DNA of 64,000 nt, taken from the NCBI GenBank assembly GCA_036346255.1, contig CM070627.1, positions 34,184,143-34,248,142 on the forward strand. The letters are read 5' to 3'. The notes below the pieces were generated by a model. That model did not search any database, was not told the DNA's origin, and worked only from the letters and a program-made list of their open reading frames with translations. A program made the position numbers and the translations under genes. How positions within the stretch are numbered: the first letter of the stretch is position 1; each line of letters opens with the position of its first letter. Origin of the DNA: Ampelocalamus luodianensis. Lineage: Eukaryota > Streptophyta > Magnoliopsida > Poales > Poaceae. Of this stretch, positions 22,356 through 35,340 are shown in pieces.

Positions 22356-25300
22356 CTCTACCCTTTAAACTGAATTGTCCCGAATTCTTTCCATCGTTCT
22401 ACCCAAGAACAATCACGCTAGGATTTACTGAACAAAACCACACACCTGCTGTGAACAATTCCGAATATTGCTCGCGCAAGCAAGACTCTAATTCCCAAGT
22501 CACTTCCCTCTTGGACATATGGGATCACACCACCTAGATGGATACCAACATCTTTCGCCTCAACACTAGCCTCAACCTTTACAAGTACACTCAACACACG
22601 GGACTCAAAGGTAAGGTCTTACTTCTTGGCCAACACTCTAACAAAATCTCATACTCGGACCTCTCATGTGCTCTATCAAGACCGAAAAACACAAGACATT
22701 GTGTACTCCAGCAAGTACTCGAGACGATCCTAGTGATACGCCAATCTACAAATTCCGTGTGACAGGATCTATCCGTCACACCTTTGGTTAAACTTCCTTT
22801 CGATCAAGTACACCGTCTACACAAAACATATAGAACTCTTCTTCCAACTCTCATCGATCACTTTACCTATGCAAGCAAAGATCTCCTTTACCAAGGGACG
22901 CACAAAGAACTCGCCTACCAACTCGCTTATCCGAAGAACTCAACTGGGAACAAAGGAGTCAAAAAATGCATCCAACTCAAAGCCATCTTCCCTTAGAAGA
23001 GCCCAATCCAAAATCAATGGATTTACCACGAAATCTTTTTTTTTCACTTTCCAAAATAGGCGGTTTAGAAATAATACCACACAAGCCAAAAGCGAAAACA
23101 CTCGAAAATCCAGTTTTACCCCCTTTTTTAACTGGAAGGAATCACACATACCGACAAGAACCAACTCAATTTATAATTGACATCCGTCATAACCACATAG
23201 TTCAAGTAAGAACTAAGAAAACATCTCACTATCCAAGATCACACCCTTTACCACAATCTTTTTTTTAAGAAATCAACTTTCTCTTAAACCATAGGATCCC
23301 AAATCATCGCATAACGCATTAACTCATTTCTCTTAAATTGGCAATCCCAAACCTATGCTCTACCGAACACAAAATCCACAATTATGCAGGTAGACTCTTC
23401 CAATCCACAATATCGTACTCTAGCCAACTTCCCCACCGAATGAATTACTTGTCAAAATAATTTCCAATACAACTCAATAGATTTCACCCACCATCACATC
23501 CCTTAATCCGTTAAGGATGAGCAATTTGAAATTCACATCACACACCCTCATATACTAGCCTCAAAGGATACTATCAATGATCATCCACTACTCGGAATCC
23601 ACTCTTATTCTACCATCTCTACACATAATCATTGGCATCCAAGGTTCTAACATGAGAACGTAAAGCCTAAAATCAACCTCGAAGTCTCCTACAATGAATT
23701 TCTGGTATGATTGATAGGAAATCTTCCAATTCATTTACTAAAATTTTACATAGCTCAACAATAACCTCAATCATTAACATCCATGTTCCTCACTAATCAA
23801 GTAACCGCTCAAGGCGTTTCATGTCACCAATCTTGGACCTTCACTAAACCACACTAATCAAAATTCAACTACACGACCACAATATACCCATTCGTCATAC
23901 CCTCACTATATGACTAAGATTCAAACATACCCAATCACTAATGTCAATAAATAAATATCTTCTTTGACCAAGATATCCTCGAAGATAATTTAACTCTCAT
24001 AAGGTCACTTATCGAGGCCGAGTCATACTTGACAATAGCTCAACAATTCCTGCTATCCTCTAATTAGCATGACACTTAGGTTCCTCCACACGCGGCTCTT
24101 ATTAAACTTCACCACCACAACTCTTACGCACAATCATACTAAGTACCCAATTGTGATACTCTAATAAGTTTATCAAAAGTCCATAATTTCAATAGTCCCA
24201 ATATTTCAACATGGACAAAGGTTCTTGGATCATAATTCGCCATAGGTTCCACTAGTTGTAACACTAATCACTTTTATCTCATCGACAAACTTTCCATTTA
24301 AGTAGAATTCTCTCCAGTGTTGTAAGTCGAAACCAATTCACATTATATCGCTCTTCAAATAGATTGGTTTCCAAAAATATCAACAATTCCAAATACTTGA
24401 CCACCTCCAACCAATCACCATGCTACTCTTTATAACACTTGGCAACACATTTGGTTACTTCCTTATTCAAAAGGAAGAAATAAATGATACAAAGTTCGAC
24501 GCATAAGAAATCATGGCTCCTCAAGTGAGCACGAGACCAAGAGAAATAGTCAAATAGAAATGATCTCTAAAATGTAATGCGAATCCACAATGAGGCAAAA
24601 GTCCCACAAGAAGAAATTTTTCATCTCCATAACTCATAATAAAACATTGCTATGCAAACCCAAGAAACTCTTAAGCTGAGACAACAAGTAAGTTGCGGAT
24701 TATATTTTTTTTTTAGCTCCAACCTCAAATACTTATAGTAAACATTTTCTGTTAACACAACGAAAGCAATCTCTTTGATTACAACATTACTTGTCAAACC
24801 AAACAAGAGATGTTTTTAATACCAAATCACATTCATCACTTCAAAACCAAACGGAACCTTTCCATATGTCACATTGCTCAACTAATTTTATCTACTACAT
24901 AAATCATGAGCCCCCAAAAGATCACGAATACGAAACTCCAAATATTTCATTTAATCGTTATTAAAATAATCAACTTACTTTCTCTCTAGAAGAATCATCA
25001 TCACTCCAACGCGTCACAATCTCTTGTAGACTTTATTACTAACATCAAGAATAATTCACTCTTAACAAGGTTCGTTATCATCAACTCTTCCTTTATAAAG
25101 TCCCTAAAAGCCGATCAAATGTTACATTTCACTTTATCCTCTCATCCTCAATTGAGAGTACACCAAATTCTTACACCCTCACTATAACAACCACAGATTT
25201 TTGAAGGAACCTACTACACAATTTACAAGGTTACACCAAAACCCTTTCATCAAAGACATACTATTATCCGACAATTTTACCATCGAGCAACCACATGTTA

Positions 25301-26350
25301 CCTATAAAATCCCATCATAAACCTTTCCAAAACAAACACAAACATATTATTTCATAACATTTTGTTATCTCAATAAGATTGCAATAAATCAACCTGTTCT
25401 AGAGTATATCTAATACACCACTACACTATCGGAGCAAGACCTCTTTTAACAATGGCATGCACCACAATACATCCTCGTGAAACACTCGTGAATAAATCAC
25501 TTTCAAATTTCAACCCTTCAACTATTCTAATGCTCATACTTATTTAGTACCCACTAACTCCAATCTAGAGGTTATCATAAACTTTTGATGATTATTCAAT
25601 CATGGATGAATTGTTGGTCCCAGATCTATTTGTACTCCCACGAGCATAAATAAGATCATCAAATAGCCAATTAAAGAAAAATTCTATATTAATATCTACC
25701 AAGACGACAGTCGAACACATCTTATATTTCTCTTCCCGCACAGTTAGATTAATCCATTGAGATCAAATAATCTAACAAGTTTAGCAAACTAAACAACTCT
25801 AGGGGTCAGCACTCCGTTAAAGTTACACAGGTTGTTAATAACTCTATTGCTTCCAATTAGGTATAGCCATACACTTAATCACAGTTCAACAAGAACTACT
25901 ACATGGCACCATCAAATTAGTCAACTTTCCTTCCAGGGATCTTAGTTAGGATCGATTATACACCACACTACAGATCCAACTTGATAACTCATATCATATT
26001 CACTAATTTCTCTGATTATAACCTCTCACTTAACCATGAGACGACATCGCTAAAGAGTTTAGCGTTTTCTTTCATAAAAGAACTTTTCAACTTCAAAACT
26101 CAAGATACCCAAAAGAGATATATTGAATCAAAACTTTCACGTACTACAGGACTTGCAAATGGAAACTTTCATTATCCAAATCATCATAGTTCAATAAGCA
26201 AGGAAAGCACCCCCTTCGACCATATTGATCACATATTTTCACTGTTATGTATGTTATGTTCAAAACTATTATGCATGCGTGTAATTTCGGTAAAAATTGC
26301 TATGTTGGTATGGCTGGTAGCTATACCCAATTATTTCATTACCCTACCTT
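22356..26350 (-). mobile_element. Decayed internal region of the same minus-strand Ty3/gypsy element
   Basis: Next to the LTR, the minus strand at about 22430-22520 reads KREVTWELES, then LREQYSELF, the chromodomain tail found after plant gypsy integrases. The same order of phrases occurs in the better-kept copy at 49024-49335. Farther right (22800-26350) no domain can be read. The region is crowded with stops, and the plus strand is strikingly poor in G, so a C-poor coding strand has decayed. The right boundary is approximate. Confidence 0.5.
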
Positions 26351-26359
26351 GATTCATTG

Positions 26360-27060
26360 ATATCTTCACTGTTGTCTCCCTAGTATTGTTATCCGCTATC
26401 CATAATTCCGTATATTGTGGAATTTGTAGATGAAGCACAATAGTTGATGCCTAGCCAAGCATATCAATACTAGTTTTGATAGGTTGGAGAAATTTGATAA
26501 AATGATAAAATATGGGAACCACTTGTATACAGGATCAGAGGAGGTACCTCTGCTGTTTTGATGTGGTTGTCTTGCCTGGGTTACCAAGGATACCCATTCA
26601 AACCACATGGGTCTTTTATGGGGAGGACCTAACTGAATAATTTACTAAGTCCTAGCATTATAACCACAATGCCATGCAGACAGTGGTACATGATATCCAT
26701 GTCTGTAGAACACTTGCATTAGACGATGGTACAAGATGTCCATGTCCATACAAGTGTTACCAACACAAATATGATCCCTCTTGATGATGCTAACTGATGA
26801 TGCTAATAGGGCGATTTCATGTTAGGGTGAAGTATTGTAAAGTCCTTGTTATGATCATTTTTGTCGCACTCTATCTTATTAAATGTCTTGGCCAACAGTT
26901 AAGTTGATCATATCGTGTGGGTACATTTGTATCACTTCTGTAGAGTGTAAATCTATTCAAATAGCTATGTCTCCGGTCATGGACAACTTGGCGAATCCTC
27001 CACCTTAGTAGTTTTATGTTTTTGCAAAAAAGTTGGGAAATGTATAGATAGGGAATCCAT
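26360..27060 (+). mobile_element. Distal half of a plus-strand gypsy LTR, probably continuing 18133-20535
   Basis: The phrases GTGGTTGTCTTGCCTGGG and TAGAGTGTAAATCTATTCAA, followed by a GGTCATGGACAAC stretch, match in the same order the inner part of the LTRs at 38460-39000 and 57140-57220. Continuity with 18133 across the minus-strand insertion is inference; a 5-bp target duplication was not identified. Confidence 0.45.
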
Positions 27061-27077
27061 GCATAGCTTGTTTTGCA

Positions 27078-27276
27078 AAAGGAAGCTCAGTGTAATGACA
27101 ATGAGAAGGTGTTATTTGCTTCATATCAACTCCAAGGAGTAGTAAGCGCATAGTGGGACAATTTCAGTACCATGCAACCGAAGGGACAGGTAGTGTCACT
27201 TGGACCACTTTCAAGGAGGCTTTCCGTAAGGCACACATTCCAATCGGGCTTATGAATATCAAGAAGAGGGATTTCA
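27078..27276 (+). pseudogene. Ty3/gypsy gag fragment
   Basis: The plus strand encodes EAQCNDNEKVLFASYQLQG and then, after a TAG in place of a tryptophan codon and a one-base shift, QYHATEGTGSVTWTTFKEAF followed by MNIKKRDF. This is the central part of the retrotransposon gag domain. It is cut off at 27281 by the LTR that starts at 27282. Confidence 0.75.
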
Positions 27277-27281
27277 GATTC

Positions 27282-30200
27282 TGTTGGACCCGTATTTGCA
27301 TCCAGACCCTCTGTGTATACCGAACTAGTCCCATGATCAATAGTTAGCTCCCTAGTACAATATTAATGCATATCACATCCATACATGAGAATAAAAAGAT
27401 AGTAAATAAGTGTAAATAGACCACGTGGTCAAAGTCTTAAACACTCTACAGAGATTGTACATCTTTACTCACAAGATATGATCAACTCATAATGTTGGCT
27501 ATGGCACACTTCCTTGAGCATGCGACAAAGACGATCATAACAAGGCTTTTTCAATACCTAGTCTCGAAACTCGACCCGCTCCAGCAGGGAACAACTCAAC
27601 ACTGGGACAATGACCATTATGGGGCACCCCTAGAATGCTCTGTTATGGGACACATTTTCAATAAGGGACCCTCCATTGTTAGGGAATATGTCGCTCTTCA
27701 CGATGATAGAAATCATATTTAAAAACTCTCCACGATATAAATCGTATAGAGATCCACCCACTACTATGCGTGGGGTTTATGCCAGAAACTGAGAAAAGTA
27801 ATTGGCTAGTTCTATCCCATACTAGACTTATGGTTGCACAGATTATTAGTTTAGAAACACGGCAGATAATTTGGTCCTTAATCGACTCAGGTGAAACAAT
27901 CCACAAACCCAACTCTCGTGCATACCTCTGTACTGATCTCATACCAACCACTCACCCAAGTCTCCACTATTTTAAATAAGATTTCTATGTTTCCAGTGGT
28001 AAACCACATTACCACACTATGATTCATAATATGTCTCAAGTTCTTATAATGGCAATGTTTGTGTCATATTCAATTCAGCCACTAAACAGTGTCTAAGCAC
28101 AACCAATAGTCATTATTGTTTAACCAAGGGCAATTTACTAATGTAATAATTAACCTAGGGTGATAAGGTATAAGGGGTTATCAACAATCAAGGAGGGGAA
28201 TAGTAATAACAACATTTGGCATAGATAGGTATCAACCTTTAACATAGCATTTCATGAATAATATTAAGCATGCAGGTACTACTTTGAAACAAAATAATTT
28301 GCATTTGAAAAGTATGTTCAATATGATCAATTGTAAGGAATTTTCATGCTTAATAGTGGATATTACTTGGTCCTGGTCCTATCCTGAAGTAGCGGCGAAG
28401 TCTTCGGTGATGTTGGAATCTATTTAAGCGCAAAACGATGACTTCGAATAAATGCACAAAACTCAAATAAATTCAAATAAACTCCAAAATTATGATTTCG
28501 ATGCTGATGGAAAGATGTTGAATTTATATGAAAGTATAAACAAAAATCAAATCATTTGGATTTAAAATGAGGGAGAACAAGCTCTCCAAAACTTGACTCG
28601 AGAGAAATTCTAGAAAATCTAAAATTTCTGATAGGTAGGTCTGGTTGGATTTTCATTTTATATTTATTTTGTTTTTATTAAGAAAATTCTCTATAATTGA
28701 CAGGTGGGGTCCATCCGGGTCTTTTGTTTCATTTCTATTTATTTTTATTCAGGAAAAACCCAAGAGACTGACATGTGGGACCGCGGTCCATATGGACTCA
28801 GTCCACCCGACGGTTCACAATACTAGGGGACCCACATGTCAGCGGCTGTGATCTACGAACCAATTCTATTAGGAGTATTTAAGTGGTGGGACCCACATGT
28901 CATAGACTCAAACTTTAATCTATGTCTCAATTAGATTTTCTAATTGCATTGGGCCCACATGCCATACTAACATCATATCCTAATTAAATTCTAACTAATC
29001 ACCAATTAACTTAATCTAATCCGGGTGGTGTCCACTTGTTAGCATCCGTTGTCTTCTTCTGTCAAAGCAGAGGAGTGGGGAGGGAGCCATGACTGAGTGG
29101 CTTGGCTAGCTCACTGGTAGCGATAGGATGGCGGTGGGGCATGGGCAATGGGAAAATGGAACAGGGAGAGGACGGCGAAGTTGTGAATGGCAACGACAGC
29201 CAGAATAGTGGATAGAGGTGGTGACGTGGTGGCGTTGAGCGGAGTCAGGGTTTCGGCCATGCGAGGGACACAGCGTAGGAGAGACTGGTGATGGTTGTCG
29301 GCCATAATACGAGCTTGAGGGAGTATGAATGATGCTACAAGGATGGGCACAGAGACCTAGGGTCACCGTAGTTGAGTTAGCGGTGAAGAAATGTGGTGGT
29401 GATGGTACAAACCAATATAGGGTGCAACATTAAGTGGTGCATATCCCCAAGAAACATTAAGTGGCAGAAAGAGATCCTGGGGCTTCATGGAACTCTCCAG
29501 CGTGGATAACTACGACAGAGAAGCATGGTGGTGGCCGACGATGAGCGATAGTCGCGGCGAGTTTGTGAGCTACGGCGGCATTGGCTAACGGGTGAAGAAA
29601 TTGAAACACTAAGCACGTCGCGAGCATCTAGGTGGCATTGGATACTTAGGGTACGAACGACACAGGAGATGGTGCAACATGCAGGCCCGGGTCGCTCATA
29701 ATGGCGTTGTGGCGGCAAGTTACAAAACTTCAAACGACAACGTTGACTAGCCTATCGGGTTCATGGGAACTAGGAACATGATATGATGCTAGGGGGATGA
29801 GGAGAGGACTCACCGAAGGCAAAGAAGGGCATGGCAGCGAGCAGTAATAGCGTGATGGAGTCAAAGAAGAGGCAGCTTTGATCAATGGCTACAGAGGCGA
29901 TAGACTGGATTTAGTTGAGGAGAAATAAGGATAATGAAGTGGAACATGAAATAATGTGTAAGATCCGTGGAGAAGCTCACGGAGGTGATGGGAACGTCAT
30001 GACGAAGCTCGGTGGCATACTGTCGGGCTTGTAGATGAAGGTCGTGGGTAGCAGCGTTCTTAGTGACTAGAGGACGAGAAGGTAGGAGAGGAGGTGGGAA
30101 ATGCCAAGGAGGATAAGGCGGAGAAAATGACACACTTAGCTTGGCTTAAAAGGGAGAGGATCTCGGTGTCTTCACACGAGCTTGTGGCAGTTCGAGTGCG

Positions 30201-30990
30201 AGTTCTCACGGGCAACAACGCTATGAGTGCTTTTGTGGTGAAAGGACAAGGTCACAGTGCTGGAGAAGGGGAGCAAGGCTTGAGGAGTAGGGGCATGCCA
30301 GGGAGGTATTGATTGCATCGTGTGATCCTTGTGCCAAGTGGTGCACGCGTGTACTGGTGAGAGAATGATATAGAAGAACCGAGGGAGAGGAGGAAGATGT
30401 ACAGGGGCACAGCTAGCATGGCGACATTACAAGATCACGACAGTGTTGCACTCGAGGAGCCGCACTTCCTGCATCTCCTGCTGCTGCTGCACATGCGGTG
30501 CATGAGTGGGGAGAGCGAAGAAGGAAGCAGAGAGAGAGGCGGGGGCGAAAGAAGAAGAACAATGGTTGGGGGCTGACACATGGGGTCTCGCCCACTTTTA
30601 AGCAAGAGCATGCTCGAGAGGGAGCGGGCGAAGCTGGGTTGCTGCGCGGCGGTGGGCCACGAGGGAAGGGGGAAGGGGAGGAAAGGAAGCGAACCGCGAC
30701 TAGGATTCGGCTAGAGGGGGAGAGAGAAGGAGAGAAAAGAGATCTGATTTTTGGTTTGAGATTTTAGGATTGATTTGGATTTGAATTGAAATGTTGTGGA
30801 GGTTTAGCAGACAATTTATCTTGTAGATTTTTGTAAGTTAAATTTTGAGGAATTTTGAGGAGGCAAGGAATTTGATTTAATTTTTTGAATTTCCTAATAG
30901 GGCTTCTGGAAAAATTGAAATGCAACCAAAGTTTTTGAAGCTCATGAAATTCGAGTATTTTTAAAACAGGTCCAACTTTGGGCTATTACA
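27282..30990 (-). mobile_element. 3' LTR (about 3.7 kb) of a second minus-strand Ty3/gypsy element
   Basis: On the minus strand the LTR begins TGTAATAGCCC at 30990, right after the polypurine-like AAGAGGGGTAGG, and ends ...GGGTCCAACA at 27282, where it abuts the gag fragment. It contains a GC-rich leader (29050-30720). Near 28385-28435 is an exon-like stretch reading EDFAATSG then a stop, resembling the exon noted in the 35341 LTR. Overlapping open frames in the GC-rich part (29106-30770) are not taken as genes. The start is firm; the outer end is inferred from the gag break. Confidence 0.65.
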
Positions 30991-31875
30991 AAACCTACCC
31001 CTCTTAAAAAGAATCTCACCCCCGAGATTTCGGTAGACTAGAAAGAAAGAAGGCAGAAACGGGGAGAGCAGGGGTACCAGGTGCTATGTTGGCGCTTGCG
31101 GTTGCTTTGCCAGCTTTCGCCATTGTGAGTTTCACAGCAACTCAAAACTTGTTTGTTGCAATTTGGCTACCTTGGTTAGTAGTAGTCTCATGGAGCAGTC
31201 ATTGGGTAATGGTCTTGGTCATAATAAAATGAGCTACTTTGGTCAATCTATATATCCACAATAATATGGAATGATATCATGTCCATGTCTTTGGCAAATT
31301 GGTGATGAATTCCATACTAACTTGTTCCCATTTCCACTATGGGACCTTCAGTGGCTGCAGTAATCTTGCAGGTCTCTGGTGCTCGGCCTTCATTCTATGG
31401 CATATGTTGTATGCAATCACGTACTTAGTTACTTCCTTTTTATTTAGGATCACTAGTATCTTTCCTTCATATCCTGCTACATCTGCAGACTCGTGTGCTT
31501 CCTTGACCATAGCTATGTTTCAATAAGCTTTCCTACTCAAGGCATCTGCTACTATGGTGGCTTTACCGTGGTGGTAGTGAATACCAAGGTCGTAATCCTT
31601 GATTAACTCTAACCATCTTCTTTTCCTTAAGTTCAGGTATGACTGGGTAAAGATATACTTCAGACTCTTGGGATCGGTTATCTCACAATGATTACTGATG
31701 AGGTAATGTGGCCATATCTTTAAGGCATGAACAACCGATGCTAGCTCAAGGTCTTGGATCGGATAATTCTCCTCATGTGTACTTAGCTATCTAGAAGCGT
31801 GAGCCACTACTTTTCCTTCGTGCATCAGTACACATCCAAGTCCTTGTCATGATGCTTCGCAATAAATATCAAAGT
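30991..31875 (-). pseudogene. Ty3/gypsy RNase H and integrase remnants
   Basis: Reading leftward from 31875: RNase H (DIYCEAS, QGLGCVLMHEGKVVAHASR, then ENYPIQDLELASVVHALKIW and ATIVADALSRKAY), followed at about 31500-31270 by integrase (RPARLLQPLKVP, MEFITNLPKTW), then unreadable sequence to the polypurine tract. Several in-frame stops interrupt both domains. The integrase first catalytic Asp (normally MDF) is Glu here. This is the tail of pol for the LTR at 27282-30990. The upstream RT and gag parts are missing, replaced by the copia element on the right. Confidence 0.8.
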
Positions 31876-31880
31876 TCTTT

Positions 31881-33578
31881 TGGATGTTTGGTAATACTAA
31901 CACTGGGGTTTATTGAACCTGACCTTGATGTAAGCTTATTGAACCTCTTCTTTGGTTATGTGGTTGGACTTGGATGTATTTTGGACAACTTGGACCTTTG
32001 TGGTGGTTATGTAATCTTAGTTTATCTTTTATGTCACTTTTGTCCAAAATATGTTCTTTTGTGGATCCTTTAGCAGTTGCATGCATATTTACTTATTTGT
32101 TTTATATATTGTTATATCATGCTTCCATGGATCCAAAATATAGAGAAAACTCCGCCAAAATTTTCTAAATCAAATAGAGTGCATGAAATTCACTTCTCTA
32201 TTCCTATGCACATCTAGGTTTATTCCTTGACTAGTATCTTGATAGCATCATGGTGTCATATTGCTCAAACTTTGTCGCATGCTAGCGTTTGATCTTGCGT
32301 CATCTCTCTTGGAGTTCTGGAAATTTCAAGCTGGTATGACCGCCATTGTAACTGTGGTATGACCGCTCCTCTGGTATGACCTCTTCCTAGATGCTACTTG
32401 CCTTTTTCTAGAACGGGTAATTTTCTGTCCCTTGGTTGTTTTTCAAGAGCGATATGACCACAATCTTCCTCCTGTTATGACCACACTGGCGGTATGATTG
32501 CTTCGTTGTTCTAGGTTGCAATATTCTAGAGTGCACTTTTTGGGCGTTTTTGGATTTTCTGTCAGTGGTACTACCACCATCCAAACCCTGGTATGACCGG
32601 CACTACAGTACGATGCATATTTGTTGGCGGTTGTTTTATTCTAGAGCGTGTGTTTTCTAAGGTTTTATGTTAAGCCAAGAGCGGTAGAACTGCGCCTTGC
32701 TAGGGCGGTACTACCAGGCCTAATGTTAACGGCTAGTTTATGTGTATTTAATGCAAAGTAAATAGCCATTGAGCTAGGTCTGGTATGACCAGCCACATAA
32801 TGGCAATAGTAGCATTTTAGGCTAAAAATGGGGATTTCGTCCCCAACGGCTCTCTTGGTGGTTGAGGGCTATAAATACCCCCTCTCTTGCAGCAAGGACA
32901 TCTTCTTGGAACCCTATTGAATACACTTGAAGCTTTTGCCTACTCTCTTTCACCTCTTGAGCATTTAGTTCATTCTTGTGAGGTTGTTGAGAGCATTCAA
33001 GTTCATAGCATCCATTGTGTGAGCTTTGTGGCACTTGAGCAACTTCAAGCAAGCGTCGTCAACTTGTTACTCTTGGAGGTTGTCCCCTCCTAGATGGCTT
33101 TGAGGCATGTCAGCCGGTGATCTCTTCAAAAATATATTGAAGAGACACGGTGTGTTGTAAAGGTTGGAGCTCACCAACCCGGAGTGGGAAAGAGCTAGCA
33201 CTAGTGGATTGAGGAAGGCTCATTCATTCGTGGATCCAGCTTGATTCGTTCAACCTCCCTCAACATGGATTAGGGAATATCGGCAAGTCTCTGAAACCAC
33301 GGGAAAAATTCTCTGGTGTTCACCTTGTGGTTTATTTCCTTACCTCTTTACTTTGTGCATTTCCATTCCTAGAAATTAATTGCTTACTTGTCACCCTAGG
33401 ATTGCAAACCTTGCTTAGACTTAGGTTGTCGATGCACTTAGTGAAACTTAGATTATTTAGGCATTGAATTGTGCAAAACTGAATTTTAGTTCATACTTGT
33501 TCAAAAACTGGGTTTTAGCCAAAAGAATTTAAAAACCTCCTATTAACCTCCCTCTAGTCTGTTATCCTTGATCCTACA
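31881..33578 (+). mobile_element. Solo LTR, copia-type, plus strand
   Basis: It begins TGGATGTTTGG and ends with a TCTAGTCTGTTATCCTTGAT stretch and then CCTACA. The end resembles grass copia LTRs ending in a CCCTCTAG...GATCC phrase. The 5 bp TCTTT flank both ends (31876-31880 and 33579-33583). A TATA-like CTATAAATACC lies at 32869-32879. The phrase TGGTATGACC or GCGGTACTACC recurs about ten times between 32330 and 32800, as in other grass LTRs. No coding region belongs to it. The left flank is gypsy RNase H and the right flank is copia RT. Confidence 0.75.
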
Positions 33579-33583
33579 TCTTT

Positions 33584-35340
33584 GGGATAAAAGAGTCCAA
33601 TATCACTAGTACCCAGCAAGTACTTAAGAATGCTCCTAATCCCATTCTGATGCCTCTTAGTAGGCTGGCAACTATATCTTGTCAAACAACTCACCGCGAA
33701 TACAATGTTAGGCCTAGTGAAATTTGCAAGATATATAGAAGTGCTCCAATAGCACACAAGAAAACTACTCAAACATCTCACTGCGAATACAATGTTAGAC
33801 CCAGTACTTCCTCATTCTCACGTGTAGGTCCATATGGATCATTCTCCACTTCAAGCGACCTAATGATCATTGGAATACCCAATGGATGAGATTTAATCTC
33901 TCTAGTACCTTCTTGGTGTAGGTGGTTTGGTACAAGAATATGCCACCAGGCAGATTCTCAATTTGCACACCGATACAATATTTAGTTTTACCCAAATCTT
34001 TCACCTCAAATTTCGTCTTTTAGGATGAGTTTGCTTCGAGGACATCTTTCATGGTTTCGATGATGTTCAAATCATCAGTATATACCGACACGACACAGAA
34101 TCAATGAGCAGACTTCTTGATGAACACGCACAGGCATACCTCATTGTTTACATATCCCTTCTGCTGAAGGAACTCACTTAGTCGGTTGTACCACATACGA
34201 CCTGACTGCTTTAATCCGTATACTGACTTTTGCAATTTCACACTATAGATGTTGTGACTTTCATTTGTGTCCATACATGGGACCTTTAGTCCCTCTGAAA
34301 TCTTCATAAGATTTTAGAATCAAGTGACCCATATAAGTGTGTAGTGATAATATCCATGAATTTCATACTTATATTTATGCCTGCTGCCATTGATATCAAG
34401 TAACATAATGGAATACCATCAATTACTGGAGAATAGGTTTCATCGTAATCGATACCGGGTCTCTGTGTGAACCCTTGTGCTACTAATCTCGCTTTATATC
34501 TTACCACTTCATTATGTTCATTCCACTTTCCTATAAACACCTACTTGTGTCCAATAGGAATGATGTCTGGAGGTGTCCTGACCATAGGTCCAAAGACTTT
34601 CCTACTATTTAGTGGGTTTTGTGTTCATCTTCAATTGTGTCTTCCATTTATCCCTCTGAGATGACTTTTGCATTCAATAATAGTCTTTAGTTCTGAATCT
34701 GAATTCTCGATATGGAAAGCAATCCTAGAAGTGAAGCAGTTGTTATTAGCACATATTTATCTCAAGTATATTTCTCCAGTGTCCACATAATTCTTTATCA
34801 AATTTGATTGGCATTCTATTCAAATCAATCAGCTCTCCATGATTTTCCAATATGGAAGAGTTTGAGTGTCTTGTTGCCCTAGTGTCAGCAGGTAGGCACT
34901 CCTCTGCACTAGGCGTCTCTCCCAGTGCTCCCGCACGGACGCATCACCTTGAGATCTTATATGGGGCATGATGTCCATCGGATATTCCTCATTCATTTTT
35001 GGTTCATAGAGTATCTCCCCTTGTTTGATACGTCTCTTTTGTGGACGTCTCTGCGGTTTGAGATCTTTTGAACCAGGAGTTCTCCCTTTCTTGCATAAGG
35101 GAGGAGATTCTTGAGTGGAACCCAAAGTCGAGGGTGGTTCGATTCTGATAGGCACATATCCGTTGGTATTTGCAACTTGGTCACTCCTTTATGACCTATT
35201 AACGAATCAGATAGCTTGTTTGTAAGATTTTGCAAATAAATTACCCTCTGAACCTCTTGTTCACATTCTTTAGTACATGGATCTACATAATGAAGACTAC
35301 TATAATGCCATGATAGTTTCCGACATTCCAAATTGGGCTC
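33584..35340 (-). pseudogene. Ty1/copia pol: integrase-RT linker and reverse transcriptase
   Basis: Reading leftward: a linker (about 35340-34830, frameshifted), then RT with YKARLVAQGFTQRPGIDYDE (about 34500-34440), QKSVYGLKQSGRMWYNRL (about 34230-34180), the active-site box at 34071-34082 reading YTDD where copia has YVDD, and the RT end TRPNIVFAVSCLTRY plus GIRSILKYLLGTSDIGLFYP down to 33585. RNase H is missing because the sequence jumps to another element at 33583. Several frameshifts and stops are present. This is the 3' half of the copia element whose 5' half lies at 39904-43700. Confidence 0.85.

Noticed and set aside
18133..26442. CAATA before 18133 and at 26438 as a target duplication of one complete element
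   Set aside because: CAATA preceded by CA occurs by chance at several places in this A/C-rich region (for example near 23410, 23880 and 25460), so the match carries no weight.
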